Origin: Capsicum annuum
Taxonomy: Eukaryota; Streptophyta; Magnoliopsida; Solanales; Solanaceae
Assembly: GCF_002878395.1 (NCBI RefSeq)
Contig: NW_025892538.1
Coordinates: forward strand, 158,149 to 222,148
Direction: 5' to 3'
Length of the DNA: 64,000 bases
A program made the position numbers and the translations under genes. The notes under the pieces were generated by a model. That model was not told the origin of the DNA and did not search any database. It worked only from the letters and a program-made list of their open reading frames with translations. The first letter of the stretch is position 1, and each line of letters opens with the position of its first letter. Below are positions 54,249 to 64,000 of this stretch, in pieces.

Positions 54249-56558
54249 TGTTGACACCTAATTTTTGCCCTCCACGGCTAAGTTTAGTTTCGAGTTTCTT
54301 CGATTTTAAATAAAATTATAATATTTATTTATCTGGATAAAAGCTTTCCAAAGTATTTATCTCAGTAATTTTGTCATTTTGAGTAACGATTAGATATTTT
54401 CATATTCGTATATATGAAATCGTATAATTTTGCTACTTAAATAATTATTTTGTGGAAAACAGATTTTAATCAAGAATTACTAGAAAACTGATTCAAATGG
54501 TTAAAATTTTGATTCATATATAATTTACTCTCAAAAATAATTTATTTGAAAAAATATTTGTTTGATTTTATTGGATCAAGAAACTCAAAAATAAAAATAA
54601 ACCTGTTCATAATTCATTCTAAATTTTGATTCAATTTAGTTGATTTATTAAATTTGGCCATAATAGAAATTAATTAGGCTAAAATTGCAAGTTAAATGGG
54701 CCAATTGAGTTTTAATTACGCTAAAACTTCAATAAAATTGTCTAAATCCTAATCCAACTTATCCCTTTCTAATTACAATCCATTCACCAACCCGTAACAC
54801 CTTTAACCAACCCATTTCAGTGACACCACATCAGCCTTAAACCAACCCAACTTCAGCCTAATTATTCCTCTGCTGACTCGGACCACTTGTTGTTTTCTCC
54901 TCCAACAACTTCAACAATACAACAGCGCTCAAACAACAATAGTAGCTACTCCAGTGATACCCAACAGCAACACCATCGATGAACAACAAATAAAATCGAC
55001 TTCAACAGCGACCCGTACCTGCAAACCTAGTAACCCGACCAACCCGTCGACCCAAAAACCCAATGACAACAACAAAATCTGAAAGTACCCAATATTTGAA
55101 ATTCAAATTTGGTACTGGAATAGTACAATTCCAACTCAACCTTATCCTCCAACAAAATTCCTCATAAAATCCCCAAAACGCCCTCAAATTTTTTCTCCCA
55201 CATTACCAAACACCAATAATTTAATCCCCATTCTTTTCTATAAATACTATCACTATTTTGATAGAAGGCCATGTCTCAAAAGGGTTTGAGAAATCTTTTT
55301 GAGCAAAGAGTTGTAATCTTTAAAGAAAAAAAATCATAAAGGAGTTGTCGAAATTCATCAAAAGACTTCTTCTAGTGGTGGTTTCGAGGCCTGCGTTGGT
55401 TGTCGAGATCCCGACAGTAGCTCGTAGTCCCGTTTGGCTACCCCATAAATGGTTAGTCTTCGATTTTTCTATCTTGTTATAATAGTTGTAGTAGGAGTAG
55501 AATTTTGATTATTGGTGTTGTATGTTGGGATAGTTTGCTGTGGAGGATTTGAAGGTCATAGGACCTGTGTGATGAAAGTAGGGGTCGTTGTATTACCATG
55601 AAAATTTTCTTTTTAAGGTGGCTAATTCTATGTTCTTGGCTTCATCTTTGTTTGTTTTAGTTGTTTCTTTATGATCTGCGCCTTCATGTTGGTTTTGCGT
55701 GGTCAAATTTTGTTCATAAGCCTAAAACTTTTAGGGTTTTGTAAGGACACGTGCAAGGAAGTAGTTACTCTGTTCTTCATTCATGTGTTTAATAATGTAG
55801 AATTTTTTTCATAAACAATGTTAATACTTGTCCTTAGCTACGTTCTTGGGGTCTGTACGTAAACTTCTTTTTTCTGGTATGGATTTTGTCCTCGCCTCTA
55901 TCTGCTATCATGAATGAGAAAATCTTGTGAATCCTCGATAGCCCTTTATCTTGTAGAATTGTGGGTTGTCCTTCAGAATTTACTATTAATAATTGGGTTT
56001 TAGAATTGTGTTCTTAGATAGACCATGTTAAGTTCAGGCTCAATAGATTATTTTCATGTTATCTCCTGTTTGTTTTCTCCTTCTATTCAGTTTTTTCCTC
56101 TTTTAAATGTCATTTCCCTTCTGCTTTCATTTCCTAAACGATGACTTGGACCATGAAGCACTTTAACTAAATACAATAAAGGGACATGGAATTTGTATCC
56201 TCAGTTTGTTTCTTCTAAAATCGGGAATAATTAAATTTCTAGTGTAGGTTCAGTAAAGTTCTGGATCATTTTTTTAAGAATATTAAAATCTACTTTTGAT
56301 ATAGTATGAATCACCAAAATTTTATCAATTTTCCTTTAGAAATTACATGTTGGAACCATGTTTGTTGTCTTAAAATCCTCTCTGAAGAACTTATGTAAAT
56401 GCTTTGGAGGGTGTTTCATCTAAAGATCCTTCCATGATCATTTTGGTTGGTAAAGGTTTTGTTTTAGAATTACCAAAGAAGAAGGGGAGGATGAGATAAG
56501 CCTAATTAGTCGATTGTGTTTTTTTACTTTTAGTCTTCAAATTTTAGGACCCTGCATC
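54249..56558 (+). mobile_element. Element G: LTR opening TGTTGACACCTAATTTTTGC
   Basis: It starts abruptly inside the element E 3' LTR; CCTAC (54244-54248) would be the left target duplication. TGTTGACACC...TTTTTGCCCTCC is a plant LTR start I associate with Tat/Ogre-type gypsy. The region has AT-rich sequence, a C-rich ACCAACCC stretch (54780-55080) and a TATAAATA box (55239-55246). GTTTCGAGGCCTGCG and CCCGACAGTAGCTCG (55380-55420) follow. It is cut at 56558 by element H, so neither its LTR end nor its interior is visible. Confidence 0.65.
55239..55246 (+). promoter_or_regulatory. TATA box of the element G LTR
   Basis: TATAAATA in TTTTCTATAAATACTATCAC, the clearest TATA box in the window, about 1 kb into the LTR. 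AAGGGTTTGAG and TTGAGCAAAGAG transcribed-leader-like sequence follow. Confidence 0.6.
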
Positions 56559-58764
56559 TGTAACGACCCTCCCGGTTGTTTGTGAAATTTTCTCTTCTTT
56601 ATTTTAGGGCTCTCTGTAGTTTGTATACGTGAATTAGGACCTACGAGGGCGAATAGTACCAACCCTTGAGGTGTTTAGAAATAACTTAACATGTCATTGA
56701 ATTATTGACTTTTGGTGAAGTAAGTCCGATCGTGGTCAATTTTTGTTGAGATGACCTCCGATAGTATCGTGATGTTTTCAATAGGCCCGAAATATACTTT
56801 TTTAATCAATGTACATATTTGACTTATTTTCTCGAGGTTTCGAATAATATCGAAGGATCTATTGGGTATTTTAGATATTATTTTAGTTGATGGTTATCGA
56901 CCAAGTTAACATTTTCTTATTTATTGAGACCTATGTATAAGAATTGAATCAAGTGAAAAGGGGTTCATTATATTTATAATAAAAATAATATCAGATATTG
57001 GGCAAGGAGGGGGAAGGAATTATCGAGTTCACGAGAGGAAAATAAAAATGAGGCGAGCGAAGTGCATTGAAGTAGTTAAAGACATAGCGTCAGGTAAGAT
57101 TTTATTCCTTGGATTTGGGGTGGAATTGTTATTTTCCAGTAAACCAATTGGTATGTGTGGATAGTACCATGGCTTTAGGGTAAAAGAAACTATTAGTGAT
57201 TTAGGGTAAAAAAGAAAATAATTGACTAATCATTAGCGTAATGAAGATTGAAAAAAAAATAAAAAGGCATGATAATGCCAATCATTGGCTCAGTTAGAAA
57301 CAACCTGCCGTTTCTTTATGTTAATTGAAAATGATGAATTGTTGTATCATTTATTTAATTCTTTTCTAATATCGTAATTGTTCTATATTTTGGGATTAAG
57401 AAATTGAGGTTTAGGTCTAAGATTTTTAGAGTAAGAATTTATAAACAGGTGTTATTAAATTGATACTCTTATGGGATTATATATTTGAACAGACTGTGAT
57501 CATTTGGAGACTTTACGAAAAGACAAGTGTCTTGCAAATTAGGTTTCATTGAGATTCTCCAATTGAGGTAGGTTACGGTTTAATTGGAGTTTAGACTCGA
57601 CTTAATTGTGTGTATTCTCCTAAATTAGATACTTGTTGATTGGTATTCGGATATGCTTGAAATTGTTGATGTTTGGACTGTTGATGCGTGTATAAATGAT
57701 TATTGAAAATTTACTAGATGGAATTGTCTTATGACCTTAAGAGTACTTGTAGACTTGATGCATTGTGTTGTATGCTGTGAGGTGGTGTAAATTGATATTG
57801 ATAATACTTGTTTATATTTATGTTGGATCGGTTACCACGCCGGTAAGTTTATATTTATGTTGGATGGAATACTATGCCGGTACATTTATATTTATGTTAG
57901 ATCGGTTACTACGCTGGTACGTATATATTTATATTGGATCAGGTACCACTTCGATACGTTTATATTTATGTTGGATCGGGTACCACGCTGGTACATTTAT
58001 ATTTATGTTGGATTGGGTACCACGCCGGTATGGTACATGAACACAGATTGTTCCCTGCAGGTCATGACTATTTGGGCAAAAATAAGTCCCATAGCATGGG
58101 TGTACATATTTGTTTTGATTTTGTTGATGTTTACAGTATGGTTGATACTTTTGGAGGTTATGTGGTTTTCTATGAGCACTGTTTGACCTACTATTGTTGT
58201 ATTGTTGATTCATAGAGAATTTATTATGTGATGATGTCTGTCTACTTGTTATTTGATTTATGTTGTGTACATGTTATTAAGTTGAATTGGCCTATGATAC
58301 CTACCAGTACATAGTGGTCTATATTGATACTACCTTGTTCTCTTTTTTTGTTGAGTGCAGAAATTGTTCTAGAGGATCAAACATTATCTCACCTCTAGAG
58401 TTTGATAGCTGATCTTGATCCACGGGTGAGCACTCTATCTCCAAGCTGCCATGGGTCATCTTATTTGTTCTTGTCCATCTTTCGGGCAATGAAACATTCT
58501 TTATTTACTTTATTTTTGGATATCTCTTTAGATATGATTTTTTTGTTAGCAGTTCTTGTACGATGACTTTTGGGTCTTGGAAATTTTTGTTAGTAGTTTG
58601 TTTGACTTCCGTATTAATAAACGATTAGTCTTGGATTATGGTTATTATGTTGATTTTATAATAATATCTTCTTAATAGTGACTAAGTGATTGGGTAATGA
58701 TTCGGTTTAGATAGTTCTCCCACAGGAAGATTAGGTGCCACTCATGGCCATTTGGGTCGTGACA
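56559..58764 (+). repeat. Element H 5' LTR (2.21 kb)
   Basis: Starts TGTAACGACCC and ends TTTGGGTCGTGACA. It holds the 37-bp x 6 array (57811-58032). GCCTATGATACCTACCAGTAC (58289) and AGGTGCCACTCATGGCC near the end match blocks of the element C-E LTRs, so it is a distant relative. Confidence 0.9.
57811..58032. repeat. 37-bp x 6 tandem array in the element H LTR
   Basis: Units begin at 57811, 57848, 57885, 57922, 57959 and 57996, consensus TTTATATTTATGTTGGATCG then GGTACCACGCCGGTACG. GGTACCACGCCGGTACC-like ends are partly self-complementary. The 3' LTR begins the same array at 63955 and is cut by the window end after 46 bases. Because 37 is not a multiple of three and units lack stops, several overlapping open frames arise; none is a gene. 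Confidence 0.95.
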
Positions 58765-58768
58765 AAGT

Positions 58769-58780
58769 TGGTATCAGATC
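58769..58780 (+). promoter_or_regulatory. Element H primer-binding site
   Basis: TGGTATCAGATC lies four bases after the LTR end, differing from TGGTATCAGAGC by one base. Leader ATGTCTAGTAAAGTCTTTC and CCTCGAGAGGTTATAGGACA follow. Confidence 0.85.
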
Positions 58781-60967
58781 CCTAGGCTCGTCAATCTCGT
58801 TATACAAGAACATGTCTAGTAAAGTCTTTCAAAATGATACAGAGACGCGGTACTTTTCCTCGAGAGGTTATAGGACACTAGGATAATTCAAATTCTTCTT
58901 TCGTATATACTATTAGTTGAATTTAATTGGTATTTGGAGATTCCAATTGGGGTATGTTAATAAGAGAAATGTCAAGTAGAGTTCCGTAGATTTGTGTGTA
59001 GGGCCCCACGCCCAATCCTCGTAAGGCTATGAGGTATGTAGAAGTCATTTTCCTTTCTTTCTCTCCATCATGACATCCTAATCTTTGACAACTAGAATGA
59101 ATCCAATTGATATTTAGACAATTCCAATTGGTATCTAAATAATTTTGAATAAAAATCTAGGAGATTTAAATTGGTATCTGTTAATAAGGTCTAAAAGTTA
59201 TTGTTAATAAGTAAAGACTTGTGAAAGTGTTGAACTTATTGATTGCTTGTGTTTGATATTTGGCTAAACTTGTGTTGCTAGATTTTTGTTATTGTTATGA
59301 ATTATTTTTGTTAAGTGATGAAAATTGATGAAGTTGTTTTTGTTGATAAATGTGATGAGATTATTTGATTCTTGTTATTGTGAAACTAGAAATTCTATGG
59401 TGCTTACTTATTTTTGGTACTATTATACTGATGAGGTTGATGGTATGATAATTAAGAGGATGATATGAGAATATGATGTCAAGAAAAGATGTGAAAAAGT
59501 GACATGAATAAAAGACTGAGGTGATGTGTTTTCCATAATGAGAGGTTCTTGTTAATGATATTGTTGATGGAGCCTTGTGTGGTTCGATTAATTGATATTA
59601 TTTGGGGATCCTTGTGTGGTTCGGCCATTAAGACCGTACTTAGAATTTTTGTGCAATTCTATTATTGAAATTATAATGGGTTTCTTGTGAGGACTAGCTA
59701 AGTGACATTATCTTTGAGTTCCTTATGTGAACGAATTCTTAATGCTTGGAAAAATAATGAGTTTTAAATAAAAGTGAAAACAATTACTAGAGGTTGTTGA
59801 TACCTACAGAATTTGATCGATTCGATAACTTGTCTGGAATGTAATATTGGTGATGAGACTGTTAATGATCTGTAATCGATTTATTTTGTTTGGCCTTGTT
59901 TATGTATTAGAGGTGTGTGAACCACTCTTGAGGTATTTACGAGTTAAGTAAAGCCCGCAATAGAAAAATATTGTTAGATAAAAATAAAAATGACTCTGTA
60001 TATCTTAAATTGGTATTAGTGATATTGCGGTATTTTGGCTTGACAATGAAGTATTTGACGTGTGAAAAATATTGAGTTAGTGATTATTTGGGCATAAGTT
60101 TTAGGGTTGGATTTGAGCATTAGGAAAAATCTTAAGAAGATAAATTATTGTTGACTTGACCTTATGGCTGAATTACGCATTTGCATATCCCACAGAGTTG
60201 AAAGATATATGACAATTTAAGAAGATAGTAATTTCCATGATAGTGATAATGCAAAATCAAATGGCTTAGTTACATTCATAAAATAATTAAGGATGGTCTT
60301 GACTGGGAGAATAAATGAATTATTAAATGACATGATTGATCTTTCCTGGAGTGATACTTGGTGGATATTTCTTGTTGAGTGGTTAAGGTATGATGATTAG
60401 ATGGATATTAACAATATTGTAGAGGATAATGTGTTGTAGGCTCTAATTCTGTGGGATCCATAAAATGGCAATGTTTATACCCCTTTGAATCCTATTGCTT
60501 TTCCTCTCTAGTTTAGATTAGCTATAGTGTAGTTATGATGTAAACCTATGTTTGGGATGTGGTTTTAGTATTTGAAGTATGATTTGTATATTTAACCTTA
60601 TTGGGCTAGTGTGGTAGTCTTGAAACCGTAAGTTGGGTAGAGTTGACATGAGTACATTGTTTCTAGTCGAAGCTGCTATCTTAGGCTTGAATATGATTTA
60701 CTTGACATCTAGAAGATGAACTAGATACCTTAGCCTAGTTTGGGGCATAGTGTGCCTAGTTATGGAAATTAAGGATTAGAAGTGGGATTGTCTGGCCCAC
60801 CTAGGACTAAACTTTTGTTAAGTCTTGTGGACTTAGTTGCGGATGTTAGACGTAGATTAGGCTAGTAAACCTTAGAATAAGGTTACTTCATAACTTGATA
60901 ACTTGTATTGATGTTCCCAGATTATGGGTTTTGAGTTATAGTTATGAAACTTCCTGTGGAAGTGATA

Positions 60968-61085
60968 TTGGGCATATAACGATGTTATTTCCTCTTAGAC
61001 TTGATGATTGGCCCATAGAGATGTTATTTCCTCTTAGATATGCAAATTGGCCTAGAGAGGTGATATTCCTCATAATCATGATGTA
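60968..61085. repeat. About 40-bp x 3 tandem repeat
   Basis: Units start at 60968, 61008 and 61047, sharing TTGG(G/C)C, GATGTTATTTCCTCTTAGA and (A/T)TGATGA-like ends; the third is more diverged. Confidence 0.85.
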
Positions 61086-61223
61086 TGACCCATCGATATA
61101 AAATATTCTATAGACGATTATATGTCTATCTATATTATGCCTTCAATGTGTGAGATACCTCCTATATGTGAGAAGATTAAAGATATTCTATGACTTATCA
61201 ATATGATTATTGATATGAGTTTC

Positions 61224-61225
<2 letters not shown>

Positions 61226-61267
<42 letters not shown>
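61226..61267. repeat. (AT)n microsatellite
   Basis: An uninterrupted run of about twenty AT units within the element H interior. Confidence 0.95.
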
Positions 61268-61269
<2 letters not shown>

Positions 61270-61479
61270 GTGTAAGGCTGTGATTATGATGTTGTAACTA
61301 TTCTAGATAAATTAATGGGCCAAGGGTTGTGTTATGATAATGACTTAATATACGAGGAGTGTTTATCAGTGCAAAGGATACAATTACAGTTTATGAATAC
61401 ATATATGTTTGTATACACATCTCTCCGATATGGGACAGAGGAAGATGTGGTATGTTGCTTATGACTTTATTGATTGGAT

Positions 61480-62110
61480 ACTAGTGATGGCTAGGAATCT
61501 AATGTATTAGTTAATGAATCTTTCTTAGTTGAAACATAGTAGCTAGCGATGGTTAATGTGTGACTTATGGTGAGGTCTGTTCTAGCATAGGTGAAGATTA
61601 GTTGGTATTGATGGCTAAGTTTGTGATGCCGATTAGTCGATAAACGAGGAGTTGTGTGTTAATGAGGCTAGATAATAAGAAATGTTGGTAGTAAGCGATG
61701 ACTAGTTAATAACTTTGAATAGTTTCGTAATGGTTAACTAATGAATAGTTAAGCAAGGATTAGTTGGTAAATGATGGTTAGATAATGAATGGTGTCAGTT
61801 AATAAAAGATAGTTAGGCGACAAGCAGTAATATGTTGTCTTGTAATGAGTAACGGATATAGTATAATTAGTTGATAATAATAAATGGTATATAAAGGGCG
61901 ATTTTGGTCTAGTGATAAACCTTGACTAGATGTTATGTGTTGGCTATTAAATAAATGGTGGTTAGTTGCTATCCCGTGAATAAGAATTATGTGAAGGATA
62001 TTGTTTAGGCTAATAACTAGAGGTTATGTGATGACTAGCAAACTAGTGATTTTATCATAAGAAGTGTTGGTTAGCTAATAACAAGTAGTTGAGAAGTATT
62101 TACTATACAG
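61480..62110. repeat. Degenerate TTAG/TAATG word repeat
   Basis: Over about 600 bases the plus strand is assembled from recurring words (GGTTAGTTGG, GATGGTTAG, TAATGAATGG, GATTAGTTGGTA, AGTTAATAA, GACTAG) at irregular 20-30 base spacing, with very few C. It looks like an old minisatellite that has lost register. Confidence 0.6.
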
Positions 62111-62177
62111 ATATTCTATGATGATATGTCTATTTTTATGAGTAATTTAGTGTATGTTATTTGGTAATGACTATTAT

Positions 62178-62260
62178 GATGATTTGTTGATACCTGGCAA
62201 GGCTGGAGGATACTATGGATGATGTGTTGATATCCGGCAAGGACGGAGGTTGATTACGAT
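62178..62260. repeat. About 43-bp tandem duplication
   Basis: GATGATTTGTTGATACCTGG and GATGATGTGTTGATATCCGG each continue CAAGG(C/A)(T/C)GGAGG; two units, several differences. Confidence 0.85.
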
Positions 62261-62440
62261 GATGATGGTCCTGATGAGGACAGTTATGATGAGTTGTGAT
62301 ATTGATTATGTACTTTGCATTCATCTCTACGTGCGCATCGTCTATCACTAGTATTCCTCTATATTTATCAGCTGGTATAGAACAGTTGCGTATATATGGC
62401 CGACGAATATGCCTTATGTTGTTGTATGTTGATTGAACCT

Positions 62441-62693
62441 TCCGAGTCTGGGGCTTTAGGCGTACCCATAGGCTTAGCTAGGTATTTGGTTGTCCGTAAG
62501 CTGAGGACTAAGAAGATTGTGTCTGTGAAGGTCCAATGAAAAAATTATCCTGTTGAGGAGGTCAATTGGAACACCAAAGCAGATATGCATAGCAAGTATC
62601 CACATTTTTTGAGGATTCATATAATTCCTTAGTTTCCTTTCTTGTCGCTTGTTTGGCTGTTTGGGGATGAACGGTTGTTTAATTAGTATCTGA
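62441..62693 (+). pseudogene. Chromodomain-like pol tail and 3' end (element H)
   Basis: Around 62490-62620 the frame reads VRKLRTKKIVSVKVQ, KNYPVEEVNWNTKADM and HSKYPHFL with one stop, clearly the C-terminal chromodomain block of chromovirus pol (family VRKLR.KEI.SVKV.W...PVEEATWE.E.DM.SKYPHLF). No integrase precedes it. TTTGGGGATGAACGGTTG (about 62659) is the usual 3' non-coding signature, though the purine tract before the LTR is poor. Confidence 0.8.
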
Positions 62694-64000
62694 TGTAACA
62701 ACCCTTCCGGTCGTTTGTGAAATTTTTTCATCTTTTTTATTTTAGGGCTCTCTGTAGTTTGTATACGTGAATTAGGACCTACGAGGGCGGATAGTACCAA
62801 CCCTCGAGGTGTTTAAAAGTAATTTAACAAGTCATTGAATTATTGAGGTTTGGTGAAGCAAGTCCGATCGTGGTCAATTTTTGTTGACGACCTCCGATTG
62901 GTGTCGTAATGTTTTCAATATGCCCGAAATATACTTTTCTAGTCAAGGCACATATTTGGCTTATTTTCTCGAGGTTTTGAATAATATCGAAGTATCTATT
63001 GGGTATTTTGGATATTATTTTAGTTGATGGTTATGGACCAAGTTAACATTTTTTTATTTATTGAGACCTATGTATAAGAATTGAATCAAGTGAAAAGAGT
63101 TCATTATATTTATAATAAAAATAAGATCAGATATTAGGCAAGGAGGGCGAAGCAGTTATTGAGTTCACGAGAGGAAAATAAAAATGAGGGGAGCGAAGTG
63201 CATCGAAGTAGTTAAAGACATCTGCTTCAGGTAAGGTTTTGTTTCTTGTATTTGGGGTGGAATTGTTATTTTTCAGTAAACCAATTGGTATGTGTGGATA
63301 GTACCATGGTTTTAGGGTAAAAGAAACTATTAGTGATTTAGGGTAAAAAAGAAAATAATTGATTAATCATCAGCGTAATGATGATTGAAAAATAATAAAA
63401 AAATAAAAAGGCATGATAATGCCAATCATTGGTTCAGTTAGAAACAACCTGTTGTTTCTTTATGCTAATTGAAAATGATGAATTGCTATATCATTTGTTT
63501 AATTCTTTTCTAATATCGTAATTGTTCCATATTTTGGGATTAAGAAATTGAGGTTTAGGTTTAAGATTTTTAGAGTAAGAATTTATAAATAGGTATTATT
63601 AAATTTGTACACATATGGGATTATATATTTGAACAGATTGTGATCATTTGGAGACTTTACGAAAAGACAAGTGTCTTACAAATTAGCTTTCATTGAGATT
63701 CTCCGATTGAGGTTGGTTACGATTTAATTGAAGTTTAGACTCAACTTAATTATGTGTATGCTCCTAAATTAGATACTTGTTGATTGGTATTCGGATATGC
63801 TTGAAATTGTTGATGTTTGGACTGTTGATGCATGTATAAATGATTATTGAAAATTTATTTGATGGAACTGTCTTATGACCTTAAGTGTACTTGTAAACTT
63901 GGAACATTGTGTTGTATGTTGTGAAGTTGTGTAAATTGATATTGATAATACTTGTTTATATTTATGTTGGATCGGGTACCACGCCGGTACGTTTATATTT
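62694..64000 (+). repeat. Element H 3' LTR, truncated by window end
   Basis: Starts TGTAACAACCCTTCCGG and follows 56559 onward with scattered substitutions and small indels, reaching the start of the 37-bp array at 63955. Confidence 0.95.

Larger units (their letters stand above)
58781..62440 (+). other. Element H interior, non-coding
   Basis: No gag, protease, RT, RNase H or integrase landmarks are seen in any plus-strand frame. Features present are a 40-bp x 3 repeat (60968-61085), an (AT)n run (61226-61267), a low-complexity region built from TTAG, TAATG and GGTTAG words (about 61480-62110), and a 43-bp duplication (62178-62260). These repeats suggest a structured non-coding interior rather than a decayed coding one. 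Confidence 0.6.
56559..64000 (+). mobile_element. Element H: LTR element without pol, LARD-like (runs off window)
   Basis: 5' LTR 56559-58764, PBS, a 3.9-kb interior, and the first 1.3 kb of the 3' LTR (62694 on). GCATC (56554-56558) would be the left target duplication. The LTRs differ by roughly 8% over the first 160 bases by eye. Apart from leader and a chromodomain-like tail, the interior has no gypsy domain in any frame. Elements with more decayed LTRs here (D and E) still show readable pol, so loss by decay alone is unlikely; a non-autonomous derivative is the better reading. Confidence 0.85.

Noticed and set aside
54960..55190. Proline/threonine-rich stretch that might be an exon
   Set aside because: The C-rich ACCAACCC-type sequence sits just upstream of the element G TATA box and lies in an LTR; no continuous frame in the sense direction.
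57811..58032. Possible CRISPR-like array
   Set aside because: Units are contiguous with no unique spacers, in a plant-type LTR; it is an ordinary tandem repeat.
57765..58215. Overlapping frames with YIYVGS-type repeats
   Set aside because: By-products of the stop-free 37-bp array read in different frames; nothing supports translation.
62157..62348. Histidine-rich 63-codon minus-strand frame
   Set aside because: It is the antisense of GATGAT-type repeats in the element H interior; low-complexity.
1..64000. tRNA, rRNA or snRNA genes
   Set aside because: I looked for tRNA A/B-box pairs with a fold and for conserved rRNA blocks and saw none. The TGGTATCAGAGC strings are primer-binding sites next to LTR ends, not tRNA genes.

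Overview
This window looks like heterochromatic or intergenic DNA from an angiosperm. The evidence is tRNA-iMet primer-binding sites (TGGTATCAGAGC), chromodomain-bearing Ty3/gypsy pol, Athila-type gag-protease on the minus strand, a hAT element, a Stowaway-type MITE and a Helitron-like end. The LTR openings (TGTAATACCCC, TGTAATGACC, TGTAACGACC) and the family mix resemble Solanaceae such as Capsicum or Solanum. That placement is inference and was not checked by search. I recognise no host protein-coding gene, tRNA, rRNA or CRISPR array. The only long clean reading frame is a 235-residue integrase/chromodomain fragment of a retrotransposon.

Layout: 1-5074 is AT-rich DNA without a gene, holding an 80-bp direct repeat, a Helitron-like 3' terminus and a Copia-like LTR remnant. 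Element A (5075-13944, +) is a full LTR pair flanked by GATAG/AATAG around a largely non-coding 3.7-kb interior; it sits inside the Copia-like remnant, which resumes at 13945-14560. 14925-15290 is a gypsy LTR tail with PBS. 15437-20768 holds minus-strand Athila pieces (element B: LTR, PBS, gag-protease) with a plus-strand LTR fragment between them. 20769-21809 is LTR-like. Element C (21810-26394, +) is RNase H, integrase, chromodomain and a 3' LTR. Element D (26668-40484, +) is a complete but decayed gypsy element holding a solo LTR (29157-31298), a hAT element (34490-35812) and a Stowaway-type MITE (38668-38916). Element E (41226-54248, +) is a close relative of D; its 5' LTR is interrupted by element F (42809-46947, -), an internally deleted gypsy element with exact GTTAA target duplications. 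Element G (54249-56558) opens inside the 3' LTR of E, and element H (56559 to beyond 64000, +) lies inside G.

The history is repeated nesting, with several insertion events dated relative to one another by exact or near-exact target duplications. Two elements (A and H) have fairly similar LTRs but no recognisable gag, protease, RT or integrase, so they look like large non-autonomous derivatives that would have depended on relatives. C, D and E have recognisable but broken pol.

The most striking unexplained pattern is that nearly every LTR family here carries its own array of GC-rich or palindromic repeats inside the LTR, often just upstream of a TATA-like box. Sequence differs completely between families: CCACCGC...GCGGTGG, CTTAAG-centred, GCGATCGC, CCTACAG...CTGTAGG, and a near-perfect 34-nt hairpin. 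I report this as the main lead.
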